Notes under the pieces: generated by a model
The model's database searches: none
Seen by the model: only the letters and a program-made list of their open reading frames with translations
What the model was told of the DNA's origin: nothing
Shown here: piece by piece, positions 33,630-45,130 of the stretch
How the letters are laid out: each line of letters begins with the position of its first letter
How positions within the stretch are numbered: the stretch's first letter is position 1
Program-made: the position numbers and the translations under genes
DNA from: Cymbidium sinense
Lineage: Eukaryota; Streptophyta; Magnoliopsida; Asparagales; Orchidaceae
Reading direction: 5' to 3'
Assembly (NCBI GenBank): GCA_021442155.1
Contig: CM038216.1
Location: forward strand, 160,875,983-160,939,982
Length of the DNA: 64,000 bases

Positions 33630-35919
33630 AGGGTGCCTTAAGTTATCACCTCACAAATGGTGGCGGCACATGGGCTTTAATTCTTTGTTCCGATCAAAGA
33701 TCAGATGGCTAAGGATTCCCCATGCTTTAAAAGGATAAAGCGAATATCTAAACATGTTAAATAATCTTAGTCATCCATAATGCGGATGGATGGAGATGAT
33801 CTAGTTCCCTTGATCAATAGAGACCATCCATGATCAAGGGGAAGATCTAAGCTAGATCTAGCATGGAATCACACCAAATTCAACCCACACCATCTAAAGA
33901 TAGTGAGCGGCAAATCCAACTATCAAAAATTGATGGGGTAAAAATTTCTTTCACAAAGCTCCACACCACAATGAGTTTAGTGATAAAAAAATTCCACACC
34001 TCACTTGAGGTGATCACCAATGCTCGATTCCCTTGGAGAAGCTTCGTTTGGTTAAGATGAAGCCTTGCTGAAGTTTGGAGCACTTGAGATGTGGATCAAT
34101 GTATGGACCAACTCCTCTCCACTTGAGCTTCGACTTTGATCCAATTTAATCTTTCCTTATGAGAACTCCATTAGAAGCTTAGGTTCACTCGACTTAGCTC
34201 CTAGATGAAGTATGCAAGAGCAATTTTAAAGAGATCAAGTGTGGAAGAAGTTGGCAATTCACTCTACCTCCCCATTTTTCTCACTGTGCAAAATCGAGAA
34301 ATAAAAAATGGGAAGAGCTCTAGGAGGCTTAGGATCAATCTCCAATGGCTCCTCTGGCTTCCTATTCTTCAATCGACCTTGAGTGAATGAAAATAGAAGT
34401 GAATTAGGGTGAGTATATCTCCCCCTTAAAGGATCGGATGGCCGGCAATGCTCTTACCATTTTGATCCAATTGATGAGATTGGGAGGGCTATTTGATCTA
34501 TTTTGAGTGTGCACATGGTCGGTTTGATCCAAGGAGTAGATTGCCAACCTCCCATGTGCCTTAGTTTGAGCTTAAGAGGGAGTTTTAAAATTCAATTTTA
34601 AGCTAGGGGGTCAGGTTTGGTCTACGGACCAAATGGGCTGACCCAAACCCATTGAGTTGGGTGTACCACTCATCACTAAGTCCCCTTGAGCTTTTAGGAA
34701 AGCCTTAATGATTGTGAAGAGGGTATGGCCAAATTACATATGGGTTAGGCTAAATTTTTTCTATAGCCTAGAAGTAGGATGGTCATTTTGCTATTTTCCA
34801 CTTTGGATATGTTGGGTATGTGGAGAAACTAGGTTTGGCCAAGTTTCATTGGAATTAGAATCCATTTGATAGGGTTTGGCTTATGTTGACCCATTTAGGT
34901 TAAAATGGGTCAACTTAGGTCAAGTTGACTAATAGGTCAAATTGGGTCAAACCAAGGGTTGGGTCAAGTTCATATGACCATTTGAAATATTTTGGTGGCT
35001 TTGGTTTGGTTCAATTTGGTATATATTTGGTTTTGGCTCATATGATTTCATTTAAGTCAAATGGATCAAGTTGACCTATTTGACCCATTTGACCTATTTG
35101 AGGTCGGTCAATTGGATGTTTAGGTTAGGTTAGTCATATAGAGTTGATTGGTATCTTTGTTTCCAATAAATTTGGTTAAGTTAATTTTTGACTCAACATG
35201 ACCCCTTTAGGTCATGTTGGGTCTAAGGTCAATTGGACTAGGTTAGGTCTAGTTGGCCAATTGAGGCTTTGGTCAGGTTCCACAAGTGATTTGTAAGGGA
35301 CTTGACCCATTGGTTTCAATCAATTTGGCTTAGATTAGGTTTTGACATATTTTGACCCTTTAGGTCAAAATGGGTCAACTTTGGTCAAGTGGGCCATTTA
35401 GGCTAGGTTAGGCTCAAATGTTGGCTTGGTCAAGTTCAAACATAAGTCATGAGTGAACTTAGATCAATGGTTTCAATCAATTTAGCCTATGGTGAAATTT
35501 GGCTATGTTTGGTTTCATTTTAGGTTAAGTGTTGACTTGGTAAACCCTTAGGTTTGACTTGGTTTGACCCAATTTGATTGATTGATCATCTCATGATGAT
35601 TGTTGATCATAATGAGAGGGATATATGAGTTTGGTTCAATCCAATTTGGTTAGGATCAAAATTTTAGCTCATAAGGGTACTTTAGGTCACTTTGGGTCAA
35701 GTGAGCTTAATTGGATCAAATGCCTTGATCAAAGCTTGATTTGAAGTTTGTTGATCTTGTATATGGATTTATGATTGAAATATAAATCCATTTACAAGTG
35801 GTTTGAAGTCAAATGGGTTTAGATCCATTTGAAAATTTCATATTCAAAGGAAGGATATGAAAGGGTTTTGGGTTTGATTTTGGACTTTGGTTTTGATTGA
35901 GTGATTGAAGTTTGGATTT

Positions 35920-36720
35920 ATATATGAGCTCATGATTGTAGGGTTGATTGAACCATGAGAGAAAATCAAGGGACTTGATTTGAAAGTGATATGGCTAAGT
36001 TCAAGATTTTACTTGAGAGGCTTAGATTGGATTTTGAATGAATTTGAGTTTGATTTTTGGAATAGGTTTTGATTGTTTGAATTTATATTTCATTTATATA
36101 TGTGAATATAAATGAGGATATAAATTGATCATGAGAAAATTTCAAGGATTTGAAGTGGTTTAATCATGATTTAGGTTAAATCCATTAAAGGGAATTTAAA
36201 GGATATAAGAAAATTTTTAAATTGAAATTTAATTTTTGAATTGGATTGGATTGATTTATATTTATATTTCATTTATATATGAGAATATAAATAAGTTTTG
36301 AGAAAATCCCATGAGTTTGAAATGTTTGATCAATGTTTAGGCTAAATCCATTAAAGGGAGTTTAAAGGATTTAAGGGAATTTTAAATTGGAATTTAATTA
36401 TTGCCTTTGATTTGATTGATTTATATTTATATTTCATTTATATATGAGAATATAAATGATAATATAAATAAGTTTTGACAAAATCCCAAGGGTTTGAATA
36501 GGTTTGATCATGATTTAGGTTTGAGTTTGGCTAAGTCCTTTAATGTAAAATTAAGGGGATTTAATAAAATTTTCATGAATTGATTTTGAATTTTGATTTT
36601 TCTTTGATGGGTTTGAATTTGTATTTCATTTATAAATGTGAATATAAATGAGAATATAAATGGATCATGAGAAAATCTCAAAGATTTGAATAGGTTTAGA
36701 TCATAATTTTGGTTAAGTCC
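35920..36720 (+). repeat. Four tandem units of about 160-195 bp inside module 'a' copy 3
   Basis: The core ATTTCATTTATATATG-NGAATATAAAT recurs near 36,085, 36,265, 36,425 and 36,620. Each is followed by GAGAAAATCYCAAGGNTTTGAA and by a TTTAGGTTAAATCCATTAAAGGGA-type segment. A weaker partial unit begins near 35,908. Confidence 0.85.
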
Positions 36721-37107
36721 TTAAGGGAAGCTTAAGGACTTAGGCAAAATTTGGACAAAGGAATTTTTGATGGATTTTGATCATGGGTTTTAATCATAGA
36801 TTTCAATCATGGAATTGAATCATGGAATTAATTTGAGTTTGGAGAAAATCAAATAGAATTGATTTGGAGTTTGACTTGAAAGAAGGAAGGTAAGAACTAT
36901 TTAAGCTAAGGGTAAGAAGTTTTCCTAACACCCCTAAGGCATGACCTATTCCTATGGCTAAATCTTCTAAGTTCTAGGGCTAGGTTGGAGTATCCACCTA
37001 ATCACTAGATGTGTCTTAAGACTAAAGAACTCTTAAAGTCTAAGAGAAGTCCTATGTCTAAGATGGAGGGGTTGAGAGCTCATTCTAAAAATGAGGTCAA
37101 CAAACAT

Positions 37108-37522
37108 GTAGAGGATCGAGCATCATTTCATGCTTAGTTTGACTCTCTCCATAGCATCTTCCGACCACCACCACCTAAAGAGGGACATTCTGGTTTTAGA
37201 TTCCTTTTTTCCTTTCACATGTACCATAGTTCAATCTATTTTAGTTTCTACATTTGATGTACTTCTTACTTTCATAGTCATTTTATCTTATACCTGATGT
37301 TGTACTATTTTAATTGCATTAGTCATGTTCAACATGTTTGTTCTACTAATTGTTGCTTTCTTTATTCTTTGAATTACAAGTTTATGAGAATTTTTTCTGA
37401 TAAATTTTCTTTACAACATTCTCATAATCAAGTATCATTCAAAGTTCAAAATCTAAATTGTATAAATATGAATCTTTAACTTAACAAAACACCCTAAAAT
37501 TTTTCTATGATAATGCACACAT
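37108..37522 (+). repeat. Dispersed repeat segment homologous to 42,038-42,470
   Basis: Both begin GTAGAGGATCGAGC and share GACTCTCTCCATAGCATCTTCCGACCA-type text, a CTTTCATAG word, AATTGCATAAGTCAT and ATTCTTATAATCAAG. In both places the segment ends just before copia sequence or spacer. It has no coding signature. Confidence 0.75.
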
Positions 37523-39062
37523 TGTTAACCCCATGGGCCTTCACAAAATATTCTAAGCTTTAATGTTCATAAATATTTCAAGTTGAATAATTATTTTCAC
37601 TAATCAGTTATATGTGCAGGCTATAGTAAGCTTATAATACAAAATTATAGTTAAGCAGCCTAATCAAGTTTTGCTATGAGAGCATGAATAATGGTTGATT
37701 TTCAAAAAAATAATCAAACAATAAGCAATGAAGACAACAAATGAGGAACATTTGATGCTAAAAAACTCAAATGAAGTTTAAATATTGTGTTATCATTTTT
37801 GGTATTTATATTTTACTTTAACTTCATGTATTTTGCATGTTAATGATGAAAAATAACCATGCAAACACATTTCTAAGAAAATATAAAATTATTTTTTATG
37901 AAAATCATACTATATGATTTATATTGTACTAGAAGATTGTCCATTTTTGTTAATTAATTTTAGCCATATAGTTAACTTTATTATCTAAAATTTGCCAAAT
38001 TTGAATAAATCATATTGAACGATCATGATCATATGTGATTATCAATTTTTATTAATTATTTTAGCTGATAGGATTAAGTTAGTTAATTAAAATTTATGTC
38101 TAATTTTATTGATCATATAGTACAATGTAAATCATACAATATGATTTTAATCAAAATTTTGTGGGATTCAATTTTTGAAGAATTTCCTCTTAATATGTTC
38201 ATACTATACAATGTGATCATATAGGATGAATAAATAGAGAGTTAAATTTTTAGTTTGTACTATTCATTTAATATAATCCTTTCTTGTACAATATAAATAA
38301 TGTCAGCTAGAAGGATGATTATATCATATAGAGTCCCTAATTCTAAAGAAATGACTTGATCACATACTATGAAGTTGGATCATATGCATTGGACAAATTT
38401 TTTCTTCTTAAGTTAATTTTCTATTTTTTTTCAACTCTCTCCCTATAAATATACAATATAGAGAGCCTAACCATATGCTTGAATGTGTTAAATATTCAAG
38501 GAGGTTAGTGAAGAGTGTATTGCTTAAAAGAAAAGTGGGTAGATTTCATTCTTCCACTTTTCCCGTAAGGAACTTGTGTTGGTAAGGTTGCACTTTTATT
38601 TTGGCTATTATTTTCTTTTACCTTGCTTTTGAGTCTTATGTTTTAACTTGAGAGTTTGTTCTAGTTGAGAATTTGAGTAAGAAGTTCTTCTTTATTCCTT
38701 AGAGAGGAGTGACATCCTTCTTTTCTTAAAATAGGAGTGCAAGTGTAGGTTTTCTCCATTATCTATTAAGGAGAGAGGCTTCTCCACCTTGGCTTGTTGT
38801 CCTAAAGTAGAGATAGTGATTTTTGGAGGAGATATGGAGAGTGGATGTATGTCAGTTGGACTAAACTACTGTAAATCTTTGTACCCTTATCTCTTTTTTT
38901 CCATTTATCTTTCAACTACCATTCTTAATGAGTTTGATTTATTGGTTTTATACTTTTAAACTTCTCTCTTACTGATTTGAGTTTTTTTTAAAAAAAATTT
39001 TTTTAAAGCACACAATTCGCACCCCTACCCCCACCCTCGTATTGGGTGTGCTATTTCTTACA
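37523..39062 (+). mobile_element. Copia LTR A (about 1.54 kb), Sirevirus-like
   Basis: Starts TGTTAACCCCATGGGCC and ends in a C-rich block CACCCCTACCCCCACCCTCG followed by TTACA. It matches LTR B (43,347) and LTR C (45,131) along their length, including TATAAATATACAATATAGAGAGCC (about 38,443, likely TATA box), AAGGAACTTGTGTTGGTA and GAGAGGAGTGACATCCTTCTT. A degenerate primer-binding site follows, so this is a 5' LTR. Confidence 0.85.
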
Positions 39063-39078
39063 AGTATTAGAGTAGGTG
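39063..39078 (+). other. Degenerate copia primer-binding site
   Basis: AGTATTAGAGTAGG directly after the LTR end resembles the plant copia site AGTGGTATCAGAGC, complementary to initiator Met-tRNA, with several changes. It would prime minus-strand DNA synthesis; in this copy it is decayed. Confidence 0.6.
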
Positions 39079-39129
39079 ACTTGTTTTACAATCTAACAAT
39101 CAAGTAGATTTGTTAATGAAAAATATTGA

Positions 39130-39810
39130 AAATAGAAATACCATAGAAGGATACTTTATTGCCTAACCACCTCTCTTTGATGATATTCCTTCTAATTTTT
39201 GAAAGATTCGTATATTAATTATCATTCAATCTATCAACTTTTGAATGTGGTATATGATTAAAGTTGAATAATAGATTACAAAGTTTTTTGTATGTTACTT
39301 TGTGTCATTTTGACATGTACACATATTTACAAAAATCATTACTACATTACATGCTTCAAAATAGAATTATTAAATGCTAAAAAATTGAAAAAAATTATTC
39401 ATTGTTGCATTAATTTTGGGATGCCAAGTTCATAGTGATTTTTGAGTTCAAAGATTTATCTATTTATTCAATTGATCAATTGATTCTCTTATTACTTATT
39501 AAAAAAATTTTGTAAAGAAATATTAACATAGGTAATAAGAAAAAAAATTGCTTTGAAAGCAAATACTTTTGATTATAGTGAGGAGGAAAGCAACACTGAT
39601 AATGATGATGTAGTGTTCATGACTATGAGGTTCAAAAACTTTCTAAAAGATAATAAGAAAAGATTTGATCAAAAGAAAAACAAATATAAAATAAAAGCTC
39701 CTCATAATTTATTGATCCTATTTGCTATGAATGTAAGAAATCAGGTCACATCAACTAGGAGTGTTCTTCACTCAAAAACTATAACTAGAAGGACAAATAA
39801 TAAGTAAAAG
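39130..39810 (+). pseudogene. Copia gag remnant with zinc knuckle
   Basis: The start of gag reads PPLFDDIPSNFxKIRILIIIQSINF (about 39,168-39,240), matching the copia PPLFnGxNYxxWKxRM block. An acidic stretch, YSEEESNTDNDDVVF (about 39,571-39,620), precedes the CCHC zinc knuckle CYECKKSGHINxEC (about 39,722-39,765), which has a stop inside and lies one frame off the upstream part. Gag would form the cytoplasmic virus-like particle and bind element RNA. Frameshifts and stops make it a pseudogene. Confidence 0.82.
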
Positions 39811-40129
39811 AAGATTCAAATGAGGAAAAAGAAAACACAACATTCTTTCTAGATCAACTGAGATTCTAATTATTCTAAAGAAGATGTAGAAGAAGCCACT
39901 ACACACTCACTTAAAAAAAAAGCTAAAATGATCATGTATTCTTTGCCTAAAGTTTATTGTTTTTTTATGGTATGTTTGGCCACATTACTAATATATGCAT
40001 ACATCATTCACATTTAAACTCAATATATGCATGGATTCCAAAAGCTCTTTCTAAATGTATGGGATTCTAGCAAGTCTAAGTCCCCAAAAACCTAACCTAA
40101 ATTTGTTTTGTAGATAACCCTTTGCTTAT

Positions 40130-40260
40130 CGACCAGTGGAGGCTTGTGATATTTGGATAGTGGGTGGTGCTTGACACTTAATGGGAAACAAACTTATGAG
40201 TAGAGAAAATGTCATTTTTTGAAACATCTCATCTTATAAAGTACTTGGGTCAAGTATCAT
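40130..40260 (+). pseudogene. Copia aspartic protease and gag-pre-integrase fragment
   Basis: YLDSGWCLTLNGKQ (about 40,150-40,192) corresponds to the copia protease block WxLDSGxSRHMTG, with the catalytic Asp-Ser-Gly intact. FETSHLIKYLGQVSLV-type text follows to about 40,262. Similarity then stops: the integrase core expected next is missing. Confidence 0.72.
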
Positions 40261-40549
40261 TGGTATGTAAAAGTTTTTTTTTCTATTCTAAAAATTCTTC
40301 TTATTAATATTATGAAACTCATGTTGCATATTTTAGGGTAAAATGCTTTGTAATAAAAAAAATAATTTGGAATTTTTTTTTTGAAACAATCTTTCTTGGT
40401 AGGAAATATTTTAAAATATTCTATAAGAACATTACTAGAAGAGAATTTATGCTTAATGTATTTTGATGAATCTATTATTCATTTCTTTTTGATAACTTGT
40501 AGATGATAATGACTTTATGTCTTAAATTGAAAATCTTATTTCAAAGAAA

Positions 40550-40665
40550 ATAAGGTTGCTAAATGGAGACTAAGAGATTGGAGAAATATGTTAAATCATA
40601 CCCATGATTTGATCATAGGAGACTCATTTATAAGTGTTAAGATCTAAGAAAGGATTAAAGACTTT
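40550..40665 (+). pseudogene. Copia spacer between integrase and RT
   Basis: LRDWRNMLNHTHDLIIGDSFISVKIxERIKD resembles the Sirevirus/copia pre-RT spacer (the RDW..VxxHPxDLIIGDPxxGVxTR block). RT and RNase H do not follow; the sequence passes into an unrelated repeat by about 40,890. Integrase and RT have therefore been deleted or displaced. Confidence 0.65.
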
Positions 40666-40889
40666 AATAAAAGAATGACATTGATTTTGTATCTATTGTT
40701 TGGAAGTCATTACTTGCATTTGCATATTTTAACTATTGGATTTGAAAGCTCAATATATTTTAATGATGATCTTTTATAATTTGAAGCAACTATAACATGC
40801 TTGATTTATATTAAATATATTTTGATCTACTAATTTGTTGTTATGTGAAGATTTTTCTTAAGACTAGATATTTAAAGATAAGCATGAAG

Positions 40890-42470
40890 GGTGCACTCTT
40901 AAATCAATCTAATGATAATTGATCAAAATGTAGATTGGAAGGACATAAAATAACCATTGGGATGATTTTAATTGTACTATATGAACCCCTATTCCCATTG
41001 TATGATTAAACATAAAGTATATAAAAGCACCTTCATTCTTTACTTTTCTCACTAATTCTTATTTCTACTAATCTTCTCACATATTTTTCCTTGAGTTCTT
41101 GTGTGTAAGGATCCTTCAAATGATTATCAAGAGAGCATAGAATAATAGGCGAGAAAATTGCTTTCAATTTGATGACAACAAAATTGTTTACATGAAGTAC
41201 AAAGAATGTGGGATTACCTACTTATAGCCACTCAGTTAAGATTAGTTGTCATTCCCCTTGTTTGATCTCTTTGCTAGAAAATCTTTTCAATTCATAATCT
41301 CTTTAGCCTAGTCATTTTATTTTGAACTCCTTTTTAATTTTTTTGCAAATTTTTTCATCAACTCTAACCATAATGTCCTTCAACCTAGAATCTATAAAGA
41401 AATATCTATTACTATTGATTTATATGAGCACCTTCACAATTCTAATTTCGTAACTTATACAAAATATGTCAAAACTTATGATTAGTCTTCTCAATTTGGT
41501 CATTAGGACTTACCCTTTCATCTACACCAATCCTTAGTGATCTTGTGCTAAATGCCTACCTTATCTAACACGTGTTGAGACATAATGTCATTTCTAGATT
41601 TGGAGACCAAATTAACATCACTCCCATTCTTTTTATTGTCATCTACTTTTGCTTAATCTACACTTAGTTTAATATTGTTGATCTTTTGATTCATTACAAT
41701 GAAAATCCCACCATCATAATAAAACCCAAAATCTAGAAGAAAGGACACATGATTGTATATCTACTTGAGGTTAAATACAACCTAACTTATGTTGAGGAAC
41801 TAGATCATACCTCTTCTCACTTTATAGATTACTCTTTCTACACTTTCTATACTGAGAGCATTGGCTAGCTCAAGCCATAATAGAGGCAAAAGAGAAAGAA
41901 GTAGCTAGGAGGGAGAGCCTTTTACAAATTATCACAACCATAAGGATGCATGGATGGAGCACTTTGCATGACTTAAACAGAAGATTGACATACATTTTAA
42001 GAAATAGTGAGCTCGTTGGGAGGAGTACCAACAGTAGGGAGTAGAGGATCGAGCTTAGTTTCAAGCTTGACTCTCTACATAGCATCTTTCGACCATCACT
42101 CCCTAATAAGGGACCTTCTAGTTTTAGTTTCTTTTACCTTATTCTTTTCATGTGTTGTAGTTTGTTCTATTTTATATTTTCTTCATCAAATATACTCTCT
42201 ACTTTCATAGATAAATTGTCATGTACTTGATGTGTCCTATCTTAATTGCATAAGTCATATTCAACATATTTATTTTATTAGATAATATTTTTTCTACTAC
42301 ATTTTGTGAATTACAATTATATTTGATATTTTTTAAACTTTCTTTACTACATTCTTATAATCAAGCATTATTTATACTTCAAAATCTATTTAGTAGAAGT
42401 AGAAATCATTAACCTAACCAAACATCATAATATTTATCTATGAAGATGTGTGTAACTAATTAAATGAAAT
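40890..42470 (+). repeat. Dispersed repeat, copy 2 (homologous to 28,020-29,270 plus 37,108-37,522)
   Basis: The first 1.15 kb matches 28,020-29,270 and the last 0.43 kb matches 37,108-37,522, so the two segments found apart elsewhere are contiguous here, joined near 42,036 at GGAGTAGAGGATCGAGC. It interrupts the copia interior between the pre-RT spacer and the 3' end. An open frame at 42,007-42,210 shows no domain. Confidence 0.72.
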
Positions 42471-42961
42471 TTCTTATGTGAAATATTTTTTTTATTCTAT
42501 TTTTCTTTAAATCTTATAATAAATTAAATTGTGCATAATTATTAGTGCAAATATATGATATTTCCAATAGCATAATGAGTCGAGTAATAACAACAACGAC
42601 ATAAAGATGCATAGACTGGAATAAAAGCCAAATAAAAAAATTTTAAAAAAAGTCCCCAAAGTGGGGAAGCATAAAATAAATTAAGAAAATCCCAAAAGTA
42701 GAGAAGTATCAAAAATTAAGGCCTCCCTAGTCTATCATTAAGTGACCAAAAACCTTTCATAATAGTTATTCATAAGCTTCAATCTTGCAATAGCATATCT
42801 ATTCATCCAAAAAAAATTCAATCAACACTTTATTTTTATTACAAATGTGCATAAAAATATTAGTAAATTGATTAATGTCATTTTCAAGGTTATGAAGTAT
42901 AGTTAATAAAAGTGTTTCATTTAAGTAGAAAATTATAGGATTAGTAGCCCCTAGTTAGTAA
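42471..42961. other. AT-rich spacer, nothing recognised
   Basis: Contains two short GTGGGGAAGC / GTAGAGAAGT phrases near 42,660 and 42,700 in a tandem-like pair, otherwise plain AT-rich sequence. Confidence 0.4.
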
Positions 42962-43346
42962 ATATATTATATGATCATTGTTTAAGCATTCTAAAAATAC
43001 TTATTTTATAAGTTTGTATGTTAAGATTATTTAAAGAAACAAATTTCCAAACTTTCAATCTAGAAAATGTGCTTACCACTAGTAGTGTTTGCAAGATTTG
43101 TTTGTCATGTACTTCATTTCTTTTCATGATATGTCGAAAAGGGGAGAAGATTAATATTTTTAGTTTGTGTCACTAACTTGTCTTGTTTGAAATTTCTTTT
43201 GGATCTTTATGCATATTTGTATATTTTTTCATTCATTGTGTACTTTTCTCAAGCATAAATTGAGAGGGAGCTATCTCATTTTTTGTTATTTATTAAACTT
43301 CCAATAATCAATCAAAAATATTTTCCATCATCAAAAAAGAAGAGAC
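42962..43346 (+). mobile_element. Copia 3' internal end with polypurine tract (copy 1)
   Basis: Homologous to 44,746-45,130: both share GCTTACCACTAGTAGTG/GCTTACCACCGCTATTG, AAGGGGAGAAGATTAATNTTTT and CATAAATTGAGAGGGAG. The segment ends in a purine-rich AAAAAAGAAGAGAC directly before TGTTAGCC, the layout of a polypurine tract and 3' LTR start. Confidence 0.82.
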
Positions 43347-44745
43347 TGTTAGCCCCATGAGCCTTCACATACTATTTTACATTTTGATGATCATAAAAAA
43401 ATTTAGTTTGCTAATTAATTATATGTGTAATCTATGGTAAGCTTTCCATGCAAGAATTATAATTAAGTAACATAATTAAGATATACTATGAGAGCATGAA
43501 CAATGATTGATTTTCAAAAGCTTGTCAAAGCAATAGCCCATGAAGATGGTGGATGAGGAATGGGTGATGACATAACAAGTGAGATTCAAATATTATGTTG
43601 TCAAGTATATGTTATTTTATCTTCATGCATTTACATGTGAATGATAAAAAAATAACTAAGTACACACACATTTGAGAGAATATAGAAATAATTTTTTAAA
43701 ATTAAATTTTTTTATGAAAATCATAATGTATTATTCATATCATTCTAGATGATAGTTTATTTTTTATTAATTAATTTTATCCATCATAATTAAGTTAGTT
43801 CTCTAAAATTTATCAAAATTTAAACTAATCGTACTAGATGATCTTGATCATACTATTTGATTATCCATTTTGTTATTATTTTAGCCATTAGGATTAAGTG
43901 AGTTAATAATAAATTATGCCTAATTTGATTGATTATATAATACAATGTAAATGATACAATATAATTTAATTTTCTAATTACCTAATTTTAATTCAAAATT
44001 TTTGGGATTTAGTTTTTGGGGTTAAATTTTTGGATTTTTTTTAATGTTCATATTGTATGATGTTATTCTACAAAAGAAATAAGCATGGAGCTGAATTTTT
44101 AGTTTGTACTATTCATACAATATGATCCTTGGTCACAAAATATGAATAATGATGGGTGATATGATGATTGTATCAACTAGAATCCCTAACCCTAAAGAAA
44201 TGAATTGATCATACATTTTGATGTTGGATCATGCAATACGATTGCACCAAATTTTTTCAAAAATTAAATTTTCTAATTTTTAATTGAGCTCTCTCTCTAT
44301 AAATACCCCTTGTTGGGAGCTTAACCAAATGCTTAAACATGAGAAATCTTAACGAAGGATTGGGAAGAGTGTTTAGGTTAAGAGAAAAGTGTGGAGGTTT
44401 TTCTCTTCTTTTTTTCCCTTAAGGAACTTGTGTTGGTATGGTTGAACCTTTATTTTTTGTTCTTTTCTTTCATCTTTCCTTTAAGTCTTCTACTTTAACT
44501 TGACATTTTGTTTTGGTTAAGAATTTGTGTAAGTCTTTTGTTGTAAGAAGTTCTTCTTTGTACCTTAGAGAGGAGTGGCATCCTTCTTGCCTTTAAAGAG
44601 CAGGGTAACATGTGTATAGAGTTTCTCCATTACCTTTTAAAGAGATGGGCTTCTTCACATTGGATTGTTGTGCCAAACGAGAGATAGTGGTTTCTGGTGA
44701 AGATATAGAAAGTGGCGTAGGTTAGTTGGGCCGAACTACTGTAAA
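43347..44745 (+). mobile_element. Copia LTR B (3' LTR, truncated at its end)
   Basis: Starts TGTTAGCCCCATGAGCC and follows LTR A up to GGTTAGTTGGGCCGAACTACTGTAAA, then stops about 170 bases before the full-length end. TATAAATACCCCTTG (about 44,298) is the likely TATA box. Confidence 0.82.
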
Positions 44746-45130
44746 CAAAATATATCATATGATCATTTGTTATGCATACTAAATATATTTATTTAATAAG
44801 TTTGTGCATCAATATTATTTTAGAAAAAAATGTTGAACTTTTAACTCACAATGTATGCTTACCACCGCTATTGTTTGCTTGATTTATTTGTCTTTTATCT
44901 CTATCTTTTTCATGTGTCTAAAGGGGGGAGAAGATTAATGTTTTTTAGTTTTTTAGTAAGTCTTAAATTTTCTTTTGTTCTTTTGCATATTTTGCTTATT
45001 TATGCATTCTTTCATTCATTGCATATTTTTCTAAGGCATAAATTGAGAAAGAGTTATCTTTTGTTTCTTATTATTTATTAAACTCCCAAAACTCAATCAA
45101 AAATATTTGCTTCATCAAACATGGGGAGAT
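44746..45130 (+). mobile_element. Copia 3' internal end with polypurine tract (copy 2)
   Basis: About 383 bases matching 42,962-43,346, including AAAGGGGGGAGAAGATTAATG and a terminal CATGGGGAGAT next to TGTTAACC. A second copy of the internal end right after an LTR points to a second element or a recombination product. Confidence 0.82.

Larger units (their letters stand above)
33560..37107 (+). mobile_element. LTR-like module 'a', copy 3 (longest, about 3.5 kb)
   Basis: Landmarks match other copies: TTAAGATGAAGCCTTGCTG (34,053), CTTAAAGGATCGGATGG (34,425), the TTGACC/GGTCAA-rich tract (34,870-35,750), and the conserved 3' module (36,895-37,105) ending ATGAGGTCAACAA. It is longer than copy 2 mainly because of tandem units at 35,920-36,720. 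A strong inverted repeat lies at its start (33,580-33,629). Short open frames near 33,863-34,390 overlap on both strands and show no domain. Confidence 0.75.

Noticed and set aside
33863..34390. Overlapping open frames on both strands (33,863-34,060 +, 33,880-34,083 -, 34,205-34,390 +)
   Set aside because: They lie in module 'a', are not kept in the homologous copies, and show no recognisable domain.
39553..39807. The 84-residue open frame as an independent gene
   Set aside because: It is the acidic part of copia gag; the zinc knuckle is encoded in a shifted frame at its end, so the frame is only part of a broken gag.
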